This document shows, piece by piece, positions 45,226 through 56,296 of a DNA stretch of 64,000 nt. The notes beneath the pieces are model-generated. The model searched no databases. It had not been told where the DNA came from and saw only the letters and a program-made list of their open reading frames with translations. Source of the DNA: Tetracladium setigerum (Eukaryota > Ascomycota > Leotiomycetes > Helotiales); the NCBI GenBank assembly GCA_031472005.1, contig PZJY01000012.1, positions 2,046,001-2,110,000 on the forward strand, given 5' to 3'. The stretch's first letter is position 1. Each line of letters begins with the position of its first letter. Position numbers and translations under genes: made by a program.

Positions 45226-45506
45226 ATGTCTTCATACCCATCCCGCTCGGCCTCCGAATCATCAGAGGCTTCGACCTCCTCCGCCTCTTCCTACGACCCT
45301 CGCTACTCGCTAGACACCTCATCCGCACCCAGAGTCGAAGTCCTCCGTTGTTCGCGCTGCGCCAAATGTGTAGAGACCATTGCCGAGGAAGATCAGGAGA
45401 CTCGAGGAGGGCTAGCAATGATGATGCGAGTGCACACGGCATGGTACGATTCGGTCACAACTTGTACTATTGTGATCGTTGTGCCAGAATGGTGGGATAT
45501 AAATGA
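45226..45506 (+). CDS. Small Cys-pair (zinc-ribbon-like) fungal protein
   Basis: The start is ATG 45226, after an A-rich leader. The protein begins MSSYPSRSASESSEASTSSA and has a first Cys pair in LRCSRCAKCVETI. The second conserved block, HGMVRFGHNLYYCDRCARMV, followed by GYK and a stop at 45506 is in a frame one base out. Adding one G to the G3 at 45409-45411 gives ETRGGASNDDASAHG and a 93-aa protein with CxxCxxC and CxxC pairs, a likely zinc site. Short Ser-rich proteins ending in a YYCxRCA..VGY motif occur across filamentous ascomycetes and are uncharacterised, to my knowledge. No other gene within several kb gives a functional clue. Confidence 0.65.
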
Positions 45507-45830
45507 AAGATTTGAAAGGGACTCGGGATACATACTCGGGGAACATAGGGCACTTGCAAAAGTTTGGTTGATGAAACTGAAGGAAAGGGAGGGAGGAAAT
45601 GGAATCTTTCCTCACAGAGGATCAATCAATCGGATTTCGACTACGGTACATCGAATCCTTCCTCGACAAGAAGCTTCATAGCTCTCTCCTATCAACATCA
45701 ACGAACCTACCTACCTCCCCAACCTCGACATCACCCAGAAGCTTCAAACCGACCACACATCACCACCACCAACGAACCACTCCCCATTTCCAGACACAAA
45801 CACACATACATACACACACCATAATCAATC
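45507..45830. other. Spacer between two small reading frames
   Basis: C/A-rich sequence with CACATACATACACACACC just before the ATG at 45831. No gene is seen. Confidence 0.4.
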
Positions 45831-46004
45831 ATGGCATTCTTCACATCTGGATCTCACTCCTCCCTGCATGGCTCGGCTAAAGAGCCTATCCAACCACCAT
45901 GTGCCACCACACACACCCCTATCGACCAGTCCGCTCAATTGGAGGACATCCAAAGCTGCTGTAGCACAATCCAACGCCACCACCGTGTGCGTGTGCGTGA
46001 GTGA
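45831..46004 (+). CDS. Possible 57-aa small protein
   Basis: An ATG in good fungal context (CAATCATGGC) opens 57 codons. The protein starts MAFFTSGSHSSLHGSAKEPI and has a later block, PIDQSAQLEDIQSCCSTIQR, ending in HHRVRVRE. Composition is less biased than the surrounding C/A repeat, and it lies 325 bp downstream of the small Cys-pair gene on the same strand. I know of no homologue. The final residues come from a GTGTGCGTGTGCG microsatellite, which argues for caution. Confidence 0.3.
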   Translation: MAFFTSGSHSSLHGSAKEPIQPPCATTHTPIDQSAQLEDIQSCCSTIQRHHRVRVRE

Positions 46005-47890
46005 GTGGGTGAGGAAGCAGGTCGTACCAATAGACGATCCAGTGTGTATCGGAAGGGAGGGGCAGAAAGAGGCTGAGGCCTGTCTTCTATATTTATTTTT
46101 ATTGTTTTCTTCTAACAACATTCTTATACTCATCAACATCGGGCGGAAGCAATTTCACAGCATTTTCACAATCATCTTCAGCGAATTTTCAGCGAGCGGG
46201 TTTTCTTCATGTGGGTTTTTTTGGGGGAGCCAGTGGGAAGGAGTTTTTTTGTGATCTTCAGCCATGAATAGAGGTCTGGAGATGAAAAAATGTGCGACTG
46301 CTTTTACTCTTTTTTGTTACAGTACGGAACATTCTTATGGAAAACGGCTGGTCTGTTTGCTGGTTACTATGACGATGAGAGTATGACACTCTTATGATGA
46401 TACCAATAGCATGATGGCACAACCTAGACATTAGAAATCGAAAGATAAAAAATATTCTTAAAACACACTCTTTCTCCCATGTGCTTTGATTTCCTTCCTT
46501 CCCGCCTACATACAGTACAACAAACATTCCACTGTACTGTACCTAGCGGCCTAACCGTTAGCCCATCATGCCCACGCCCAATTGCTACCTTACCTAACCC
46601 TACCTTCCCTACCTGGTGCAAAACTCAAACCAAATAAAAGTTCGGAAAACGAAAAGAAATACGAGGGGACCTACCCTTCCTTCCCTACCTCGGTTCGTAC
46701 AGGCGTCATCCTAGCCCATCCTAGCTTCTCCCTCCTACGTAGACTAGAACTAGCGCAACTTCAAACATCAACTGCCGGTTTTTCGTTCGTTCCAGCAGCG
46801 GGCGTTGAAAAGCGAACTAGTACTAGTCACGATATCAAAAACCCCAAAGTGATCACAGCTTTCATAGATTTAGACTTTTTGTTCTTCCTGGAAGAAGAAA
46901 AAGGTTCCAGAGAGTGAATTTATGCGTAAGCCGTTTTACCCACCACTTTTGGCTGGGAAGTCATCCGATTTGATGCGTGATGCGTGTGGATATATGACAT
47001 TGACACTTTTGACACTTTGACAAAGGGAGGGAGGGAAGGAAGGTTTTATCTGTTTACCTGTTACCCTGTTAAACCCAAAATTGTGGATGTTTACTTCGTA
47101 GGTTTCTTCGTACTTCTCTTACAGTAGGTTATGGAAACAGTAGTGTCAATGCATTTTTAATAAATGTGAAACGGACATGATAAAAAAAAGAAAAGAAGAG
47201 GTGGACGAACGAACGTGGAGTGGAGTTTTTGGGGATAATACTGTGTGGACATACATGGACATAGGACATAGGACAAATCTTGGAAGGGGGCCGAAAAGAA
47301 AAGAGCGAGTGAAAAAATAGACGTTTTTTATTAACATGTATTTATATTTTCCGTAGGTCGAAGGCAGAAATATAGTAGGGTTTTCTCAATTAATATGGAA
47401 GAATTATTTCTATCCGTAGACACGATGGTTGGATGTAACAGGGGTAGGGGCGGGACTTTGAAGGGGAGATGCCGTTGTTCAGAAGAGAACGATAAGGATG
47501 AGGTTCTGTCCTGTACAGTATGTAAAATATCACCTATCACCTATTATTCTCTCGGCAAACAGAATACTTTCCGCAAACAAGAATAATAATGATAATGATG
47601 AGCGTGATCACGAAAATCTAACTCGTCCGTCATGTTCCCACCACTCACTCATTTACTCCTATCCATCGATCGATCGATCGAAGATCTCGGATGTACATAT
47701 ACCACTTAACATGATTAAAAAACAGGTTTGTGTCAGGCATATCACCAAGAAGCTTGGAGAAAATCGAGCATAATCGAATAAAATCTAGAAATCAAATAAT
47801 CGAAGATGGGAGAAAAGGGACGGATGATCATATTTGATGGTGAAATCATGCATATCCCATGCCTTATCGATAGCGGATTCGATCCCCCAT

Positions 47891-48034
47891 CCACCACGAT
47901 GCCGATGGGGCATTTATTGGTACGAAGGGACAGGAGCTTTCTCCGTGTCCGTTGCTTTTACATCCCACCCACCACGATGCCGATGGATGGGCAATTATCA
48001 TTGGGACGAAAGGGGGCGGGAGCTTTCTCCGTGT
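47891..48034. repeat. Imperfect tandem duplication of about 80 bp
   Basis: Two copies begin CCACCACGATGCCGATGG at 47891 and 47969 and end GGAGCTTTCTCCGTGT at 47948 and 48034. Small insertions and substitutions separate the copies, so the duplication is not recent. Confidence 0.8.
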
Positions 48035-50122
48035 TTTTTTCCGTCTTTGACATGTAGCAATTGGTTGGTCAGTCAGTCAGTCAGTCAGTCAGTCACTTGG
48101 TGTTCGTCTGGGCAGAGGAGGAGGAGGGAGGAGGGGTGGATGGAGTGTGATATGTATTCACGTGATTGGATTGTGAATACTAGAGATGTGATGATTACTT
48201 TTGGGTTGTCATCGACTGGTTGTGTTAGATGACGACAACGATGAGAAGGGAGAGGGAGAAAAAATAATTAAATGTCGATCTTTGTCATTTGGTCATTTTT
48301 TGGGGGTTTTTGGAAATTCAAGCAGAGTCTCGTCGTACTTCGTACTTAAATCAGAATAATACTCGTCAAGTTGAGTTGTTGTTGTGCTTTCTTTGTAGTT
48401 CACTACTAGCTCCAAACAACTAACTCTTCTGCTTCTTAACCACACATTTAAACATCCATTCCAAACACACTCTTTCCCCTCCCTTTCTCTATCTATCTCC
48501 TGTCATTTTATTATTTAACCAAGGTTCACAAGGTGAATGAGTAATAATCGTCGACATCACCAACTTTATAAAAAGGGTCTCCTTTACCCACGAGTCATCG
48601 GCCTACACATTACACTTCTCTCTCCTTCTTGGTCCCGTCTTGTGGTTCGTCACTCACTCACTCCTTCTGCCGAGAAGAGTAGTAATCCTCTCTCTCCCTC
48701 TCAAACTTCCCCTCTTCTTATCTCTCTCTCTCTCTCTCATAACACACACTCTCTGTCTGTGTCAGTCTGTGTCCGTCTGTGTCCAGTCAGTCTCCTATCC
48801 GGGATTATTAAGGATTTCCTTTCCTAGCAAAAGAGACTCCTTCCTTCCCCCCTCTTCAAGCCCTCGGAACCTCCACACTTTCCCCCCTTTCCCCCTCCTC
48901 CCTCCTCCCCTCCACCTCCACCTCCACCACAGAGACTGGGCAACGAAATCCCCCTCATTTTCGCGACTTGCAACAAAAGATTCGATTCTCTATCGTCATT
49001 CGCTTTACCTCCTCCTTTACCTCCTCTTTGAAACCTCCTTATCCGCCTGTTGGGAAAGTTGTGGTGTTTTTTTTTGGGTGTGCGGGGTACTTGTTACTTT
49101 AGGCGGGGTAGAAAGATGATTTTCTCCGTTTTGAGAAAGGAAGTGGAGGAAGTAGGAGTTTGGGATTATCTATCTCCTATGGATTCATTCAACTACTTGA
49201 TGATGTGATTTGGAGGGATCATGATGAATAAGTGCGTGCACCTTTTCTATCTCTGCTACTATACTACTGTACTACTGGAAGGAGGCTGGTAAAGATTATC
49301 GTTGGCTGGGACTACATACCAAGTGTTGTTGTTTGTTGTTATCAATCGGGAGGGATTACCAGGATTATTTTTGAAGGGTTCAATAATCCCTTTCCCTTCC
49401 TCCCCTTGAGCCTCCCTTCCTAACTCAAACTATCTATCGAACCCCTCAATATCTCAATATCGGAAGTCCAACCGAACAACAGCTGGACCCTTCAACCATC
49501 TCTTCCACAGAAGCGCTTTTCTCCTCCTCGTATCAAACTCAACGAACAAGCCACACAAGCACCTGACCTGACTGCTCTACTCAATCGAAGCGCACATGCC
49601 AGAAGGGCCGTCATCATGATCATGATCATGATCATATGCAATAATTACCTTAGGTATGTCTCTAACTCCCTCCCTCCTTTCCTTCCCTCCTCTGAGCGAG
49701 CGAGCATCCATCCATTCATCCATCCATCCATCCATCCATCCATCCACCAGCCATGAATGATCAAGTATGTAATCAATACCAACCAGCCCTACAAATCACG
49801 ACTTGCAACAAAAAGAAGAAGAAGAGACAAGCCACGACCCGTTGAACCCGTTCGTTCCGTTCTTTTTTCCCCTTTTCTACTTTCGTCCTAAGCTTGCAGG
49901 CTATTTGTGGTTCTGGATTCTGTATTTCCTTGCCCTTGGGTGTATAGCAGCTTTCGCTTTTCTTTTTTTTGCATTTGCTTTTTGCTTCGATACTCCGTAC
50001 TCCCGTATGTATCCATCCATGTGGCTAGGTAGGCTTAGGCTTAAAGACGGGTTGTATTAATGGCTTGATGGATGGATGGCTGGGTGCTACTACCTCCGGA
50101 GAGCAGAGGTAGGATGGCGGCA

Positions 50123-50162
50123 AGCCACAGTGTGGTATTCTGGGCTTGCGATTTGCAACAAG
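50123..50162 (+). repeat. Dispersed 40-bp repeat, copy 1
   Basis: AGCCACA at 50123 is followed 25 bases later by GCGATTTGCAAC and AA. This is one of four copies in about 1 kb with the same two blocks and the same spacing. Confidence 0.75.
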
Positions 50163-50412
50163 GTTGTTTTTTGTTCGTTGAAAGCTAGGGCGCCCTTTGT
50201 GCACGTGCGGGTAACTTTCTTCTTCTTCTTCTTCTTGTTCTTCTTATTCTTCACCAGTGGAGTTATTGTCTCCGGAGTAAGCCTTGTTAGGGCGAAAGAA
50301 CAACTTGCCCAGTGCTAGTGGTGGTGCTGCTGCTGCAACATCTGTGAAATCAAAAGAAGAAATTATTAGGTTGCGGCAAGTCGCATGCATGCCTGGGGGG
50401 AAGGCCAGAGAA

Positions 50413-50450
50413 AGCCACAAGTAACACAAGGCTTTTGGGAATTGCAACCC
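50413..50450 (+). repeat. Dispersed 40-bp repeat, copy 2 (most diverged)
   Basis: AGCCACA at 50413 is followed 24 bases later by GGGAATTGCAACCC. The core is changed at three or four positions relative to the other copies. Confidence 0.6.
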
Positions 50451-50790
50451 AAACGCAGACACACGCACACACAGAGAGAGGGAGAGAGACCTTCTTCAGC
50501 AATTTGTGAGACTTTGTGTTCTGGCTTTTGTAAGACTTTGTTTTGTGTTTGGTTCAAAGTAAGACTTTGAAGTAAGACTCCAGTACGTAGAGCGATGACG
50601 AGATGGTCATTTGTTTTTTGGCTTTTACATCACGGGTTCTCTTTCTCTCTTTCTCTCTCTCGACCGCTTGTTGCCATGCCACCTGCCACTAACTCACTTA
50701 CTCGTTTGGCCCTCCAGGATGGAGGGGGCAGGTGCTTGCCAAAAAGCAAAACCTCCCAACTCCTCAATTCCTCAATTCCTCAACTCCTCA

Positions 50791-50829
50791 AGCCACAAGG
50801 TAGTGTTGAGAAATGCGATCTGCAACAAA
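50791..50829 (+). repeat. Dispersed 40-bp repeat, copy 3
   Basis: AGCCACA at 50791 is followed 24 bases later by GCGATCTGCAACAA. Confidence 0.75.
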
Positions 50830-51093
50830 CTGACTCGAATCCATAAATCCCTTGGAGTCTAGATCTACTGTTCTGTTCTGGCCCCAATAAACCAATAAAG
50901 TACTGTCATGTACTGTACTGTCCTGCACTTCGACGTCTCACCTTTTTTTTTGAAAGTTTGGCGCACTACAGTAATTGCGTTGGGGGAGCTTGCTTACTTT
51001 TGAGTCGTGTGCTCAGTCCGTAATAATGGAACGAAAGTTCATGTAAGGAAGGAGTGGATAGCGAAGAGAGGGTAGAGTAAAGTAGGGGTCGAC

Positions 51094-51132
51094 AGCCACA
51101 ACGTGGTATTGAAATTTGCGATTTGCAACAAA
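51094..51132 (+). repeat. Dispersed 40-bp repeat, copy 4
   Basis: AGCCACA at 51094 is followed 24 bases later by GCGATTTGCAACAA. It also shares GTGGTATT with copy 1. Confidence 0.75.
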
Positions 51133-52868
51133 TGCCGACATACAGTATGTTTTGAGATGTTTTGGGTGGATGGATGCGTGGTGGTGAGACTTTTCTGGAA
51201 AGGGGGATTCTAGGGTGAAGTCAGTAGGGTCTAGATGCATGAAAGACATACATTTCGCTGCGGCATGAAGAGAAACATTTGGGGAAAATTGCAAAATTGT
51301 GCATCTAGGGTCTAGAACGTTTTCTTGTCGTCCTGTTCCACAGTTACTATTTGTAAACTCCGTCGGAAATAGGGAAGCCATTTTAGAAAGCGTGACAGAC
51401 AACGAAACGAAATATTTACGTTTGATTCTTGTATCTTGTCTTTGTCTAGTCCCAATCTGTGTATTTTGTCAAGGTGCGCACTTGGGATCACGGGCTAATA
51501 TTATGTATGGGCTACTTTCTAAAATGTTCAAGAGATACTCACAAGTATCTAGCTTCACTTACTAAATCTGTATTCTGTATATTTCTGGAACAGTGATAAC
51601 TGCCAAGGAGCTAACAAATCGATGACCAAAACTCGGCATTTGAATTTGAATCTGACAACAACCCAAAGGAACATCTCTATCATTATATGAAGTCCAAACT
51701 TGTAGACCGATATTGTTCATTCGCGCCTGGAGATATCTTAATTGTGTTTTCTTTGAAACACTACTTAATGGAAGGTGTTGTAGAGTGTGTCGCCTTTCGT
51801 TTGTTCTTTTATGAAATTGAGCATGGTAGTTTCGGGCGCTCGCTCACACTGCAAGAACAAACTTTGAAAACAAAATGAAAACATCGGACAGATATTTCAA
51901 GGGGGTCAATCACAGTTAGGAAAGGCTTGAAGACAGGTCAAGCAATAAATGTTGAAGTGAAGAATGAATGAAGTTATGAATATTATGGGCAAAAGAATGT
52001 TCACATTGTAAAGAATACTGTGGAAGAAAGAGAAAAGACGATACAGATGATTAAGGGAGCCAGACATAGTTGGAGGAAAACCTGAGTATAAGCTAGGGAT
52101 GAACTCTGAAGTGAGAATGGAATGAAATCGCGAATGGCATTGCCAAAACAAAAAGCATCTTTTCGACACTGAATACGGAATTGCTACTCAAGTATCCTCT
52201 AGCTAAACACAGCAAACCTAATCTTCATGGGGCTCGAGGAGGGGAATTAACAATCTGAGAAAGTACTGTCCACGTCAGAATCAGCCAACAGACTTACATT
52301 ATGTGATTAATCCATCAAATGAAGTTCGGATTTTTATCTTTTAAAGAATTGGGTTTTTGGATGGTGAGAGGCTTTACACGAGAAGGAAATCCCCAAACTA
52401 ATTTTATGGATTGGTATGATAGGGAATCACGATTTGTAGCTTTTACTCAGTGTGTTAGTAAACTAAACTCTACTCTACAATGGAAACTCTGCCATCCCCA
52501 ATATATACCGGAGTGCGGACACTACTAACTCGGAAGCGAGTCGGATCCTTGGCGGCCCTGACACTAACGCGTTGAAATCTCGATTCTGTGTAAGTTTGTT
52601 TGCATCGCCGGTGGCAACGACATGGAAAGATTTCGGAATTCGGTAATTCAATTTCTTCTTTCACATACACACACACTCAAAAGCCTCACTGGCAAACTAA
52701 GCAGATTATTTAAAATGCAAATATTATTACAATTTATATGATAAGCCAACTTTGTCAGGACAAAGCTATTCTATACAGAGAACTAACAAAACAAGAAGTA
52801 CTATGTTGCAAGAATTTTCCAATCCAATAAGAAACAGATATCCACGCTTCGCACCGACAAAAAGCCAC

Positions 52869-55288
52869 CTAAGAAGATGAAGACCCCTTTCTCCTCCCCG
52901 ACAGGAACTCCTCAGCAGATTGCTCCACATGAGGATGCTGCTTAAGATATTCCTCGCACATATTCATATGGTTGAAGGGAATTGGAAATCCCATATCGTC
53001 TCTGTACGACCTCTCGTCCCTGAAGATGCCAGCGCGTTCAGGCATTGAGGTGCAAAAGTACGTGTTGCCCTCGTGCTTGGTCATGCCTTTCATCCTTTCC
53101 ATTACAATGGCACAGCGCTGATCCTGTTGGGCCATGCGGGCGGACCAGATAGGAACACGTTTGTCATTCATGTGTGGCCATTGGATGTTCAGAGCGCAGT
53201 AGGCCAGGAATCGTTCTGCCGGACCCATTTGCATCGTCTCTAATTGCTATAGGAGGTTAGTACTCGAAAGGTGAGGGAGGAGAGGGAATAGGGATGAAGG
53301 GCCTTACCCGTGAGCACCTCTTGAGGAACAAAGACTTCTGCGTCTCGGCGCGTTTGTTTTCAGGAACATTCTTGAGGCCCATCTTGTCCATGAACATAGG
53401 AGTGTCGGAGGACCTCCAGTCACCACAAGAGCAAGGGAAATCTTTGTTCAACTCGGTGACCTTGAACGCGTCCGTGAGCTTGGAAGGATCAACGACTCGT
53501 ACGTTCTCAGAGCGGCAAGTGTTGATAGCGATGTAAGAAGTGTTGGCGTAGCTGAAGTCGGCGGCGATCGCAGGCGTATTCCAGTTATTTCCGTTCTCAA
53601 GGTAGTATTGACGGCTGGCTTCCATGACGCCTTCGATGGTATAGCCGAATTTCTGGAGGTTAGCGATACCGTAGAGCGCGAGCTCGGAATTACCACTTGT
53701 CAGCGTGGACCAGCACTTGGCAGCACAGATTTCAGTGGAGGTAGGACAGATTCGGGCATTGTCTTTGCCATCTCCAGAGCATGAGGACGGGCGAAATGGC
53801 TGGTTCTGCGAGCACTTGACATAGCACTGTGCGCCGTTCCAGACTGAAGACATGGCCCATTGGACAAGTTGCTTCTCGGCTTGCCTGGGCATAAGTTAGT
53901 ATTTTAGGTATTCACTGAAATGGTTGAAACAAAATGGGGTGGCACATACTTCTCGTACTCAATCTTCTTTCCGCTCAGCAATGGCGACGTTTCAGGTAGC
54001 CAAATTGGACGGTCAATCCATTCAGTTTGGTGATATTCGTGCCCAATGACTTGACCGTAATTGACCAGAATGCGGCGCATGTCCTTGAAAAGTCTCGAGA
54101 AAGTATCTCGGAGCAATCCTGAAAGCTTGCCGTTATCGTTGGTTCGACCACCCTCGAAGCGAGAACAAAGACCACTGGCGTAAGTAGGAGTAAGGTGGAG
54201 CTCGTAACCATTGCCGACCGACGGATTACTAGCCTTCTTCAGCTGAGTCTTGTGTGCTTGAATTGAAAGATCTTTGATATCATTCATCACCGAAACAGCG
54301 AGTTTGAAGGTACCGGAGGGATTTACTGTTCGTGGTGGAATTGTGATTAGTTGTGTAGCTCATAAAATGGAACTGGCCAACTTACACGAGCCTATAATCT
54401 GTGACGCCGCTTTTATACCATCACCAATAGCTCCCATGCCGAGCATGGTTGCGACGGTCGAAATCGCTAAGTCCATGGTCTTTTTCATAATCAAACAGGT
54501 TCTATCGGCCTTGGCGTTAACCTGTTGGCCGAAGGCGGCAACAATGTTATCGAGCCCCAAGATTGTGCCGCTCTTGACGGCTTCTAGACTGTCCTATGAA
54601 GAGTTAGCAATGATGACAAGAAGAAGATCAAATATGGGAGATAACGCACGATCATGGAGTAGATTTCCTGGTGGTGCTTGGCCATCATAATCGAACTGAA
54701 ATAGACAGCTCTGCTCAGGTCCAGTTGTTTCTCGGGTGTCAGACCAGGGTTGCGAGACACAGTAGACTTGACGACTTTCTCGCACAGGGGAAGCTGACTG
54801 CACCCCGTAGAAAACTCGACCTTGCACTCGAAATCGAGGCCGTTCCAGTGCTCGAGGGCAAAATTTGGCCAGTGACTTCTGTGAGAGCCCTCAGCAGTGG
54901 CAGTCTTATTTTTGCCGGCTATCCATGTGTGCAGGTATTGTTGGAACCCAGAAGAAAGCGCATTCTGATGGTTGTCGAAGGTGAAGTAATCTGGGTGGCA
55001 ATCCGCCTCCGAGGACCAAAGTTGCACAGCCTTTGACAATCTTTCGGCATCAGTAGTCTTATCGTCCATGACGGTAAGGGAGCGCGACGAGAGAGCAGAC
55101 AGAGAGGAGGCATTGCGAATGTCTCGGGTGGCCAGGTTGACGGAAAACACCGAAGGGAAGTTCAAGGCATCAACCATACCACGGGTTGAAACTGCAGCAG
55201 CATCGGAGACCGAGACAAGACCAGAGAAGAGGATGAAGTTGAGGAAGATTATTGACACGTAGTGCCGAAGAGACGATGGTCGACCCAT
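52869..55288 (-). CDS. Secreted Cys-rich protein of unknown family
   Basis: The exons are 55288-54650, 54593-54386, 54325-53950, 53884-53308 and 53246-52869, with introns of 56-65 bp, giving 725 aa with no frame break. The N terminus is a clear signal peptide: basic start, then the hydrophobic core YVSIIFLNFILFSGLVSV and a likely cut near SDAAA. Several N-glycosylation sequons follow. Cysteines are spread along the chain in short groups such as STGCSQLPLCEK, NGAQCYVKCSQN, CSGDGKDNARICP, AAKCWS and FPCSCGDW, which suggests disulfides. A Gly-rich apolar segment in exon 2 (STVATMLGMGAIGDGIKAAS) could be a buried or membrane-active helix. The protein ends in a basic/Ser tail, GRRKGSSSS. I cannot name the family. 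Secretion is supported; any enzymatic or interaction role would be a guess. Confidence 0.82.
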
Positions 55289-55679
55289 CGTAAGGTGGCG
55301 TTTATTGGGAGGAACAAACGAAGTTGGTTTGAGTATTGTTGTGAACGGTTGAATGGTTGCAGAGTTTGGAAGAAGATGTTTGTGATTTGAGAGGAGCTGT
55401 GTGCTGTGACGAAAAAGATGTCTCTACAGGGGGAGGATGGTGGCCTTATATACAAAAATTGAGGACTTCTTGATGAACCTACGACACACCATAGAAAGTA
55501 GAGCGAACACTACTACACTCGCACCATCAACAACCGGACTAAATCCGACACAAGAACCGTGCCACTCAATCCAAGACTATCTCATTCACTGGAAGAATTA
55601 GTGAGTTATTTTGGTCAAGTTCATGTTGATGTTGACTTTGATTTTCGACGCCGTCAATAACTTAGAATACGCCAAGCAG
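55289..55679. other. Leader/promoter of the secreted-protein gene
   Basis: About 390 bp upstream of the secreted-protein gene and downstream of the interrupted fragment. No motif stands out. Confidence 0.45.
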
Positions 55680-56296
55680 TTAGCCGAGGAGGAAGTCACG
55701 AACGATCAGGCTTTTTGATCTCAGCCGCTCAAAAGTCAATTCTTGGATGCTGAGAACACTGTTCTCCTTGGGATAGCTCCTGTACGAATTTTTTAGAGCC
55801 GCACTAAGGATGGTGAACACATCAAGCTCAAAAAAGTAGCTTGACGACAGCTTAGCAGCTTCCATTTCCGGACCAAGTGAACTGAAGTAACATCCATAAA
55901 CAGCAAGCAAAGCATCAATCTGGCGTTGGTGTTGTCTCCCGAGAAATCGGTTCATCTTTGGATGGGCCAATTTCAAGAAGCTTGCAAACCCTAGCTTGTA
56001 GTTTAGTTCCCATGTAGAACTTATCCATTGAATAGCATTACTGAAACCGATCAAGAAAGGATGAATACTTCCAGGTCTTGCCAAAAGTCCCTCCAGGATC
56101 GCATTTCGACTCGAGAAATCAAAATTTCCTCAGCTTTAGCGGTGCTCGCGACTTCACCTGGCCTGACTTCATGATTCTTTCCACAATGTTATCGAACTTG
56201 GCTGTAGTCTCTAGAATTGCTAGTATGCTACAGCAACCTCCCTGATCCGATTCTAGCACTTGCTGTAGTGTAAGAATTCGCTCGCAAAAACCTTGC
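55680..56296 (-). pseudogene. Interrupted coding fragment, C-terminal part of an unknown protein
   Basis: Three overlapping minus-strand frames read like one protein. The first begins after a possible acceptor at 56297 and contains CERILTLQQVLESDQGGCCS and FDNIVERIMKSGQ. The second contains EEILISRVEMRSWR. The third is LARPGSIHPFLIGFSNAIQW, running to the stop at 55680. Both changes of frame go in the same direction, each as if one base were missing. One fits the C3 at 56089-56091 on the plus strand; the other is somewhere in 56110-56195. The family is not recognised. It may be an intact gene damaged by base-calling deletions whose 5' exons I could not find, or a genuine relic. Confidence 0.4.

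Larger units (their letters stand above)
46005..52868. other. Gene-poor region with repeats
   Basis: About 6.9 kb with no supported protein gene. It includes a CGAT repeat (about 47666-47683), an imperfect 80-bp tandem duplication (47891-48034), an AGTC run (48069-48096), an ATGATC palindromic repeat (about 49614-49637), CATC runs (49706-49745) and a family of 40-bp dispersed repeats (50.1-51.1 kb). One open stretch, about 49424-49653, reads like coding sequence and ends at AG|GTATGT, but no start or partner exon was found. Confidence 0.5.

Noticed and set aside
47870..47890. GGATTCGATCCC resembling a tRNA T-arm
   Set aside because: No acceptor stem or A box was found at the expected distance.
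48537..49119. Plus-strand frames rich in Ser, Leu and His
   Set aside because: They are generated by TC and CT repeats and have no conserved sequence.
55680..56084. Calling this frame alone as a complete 134-aa gene
   Set aside because: It has no ATG start and its sequence continues upstream in other frames, so it is reported as an interrupted fragment.
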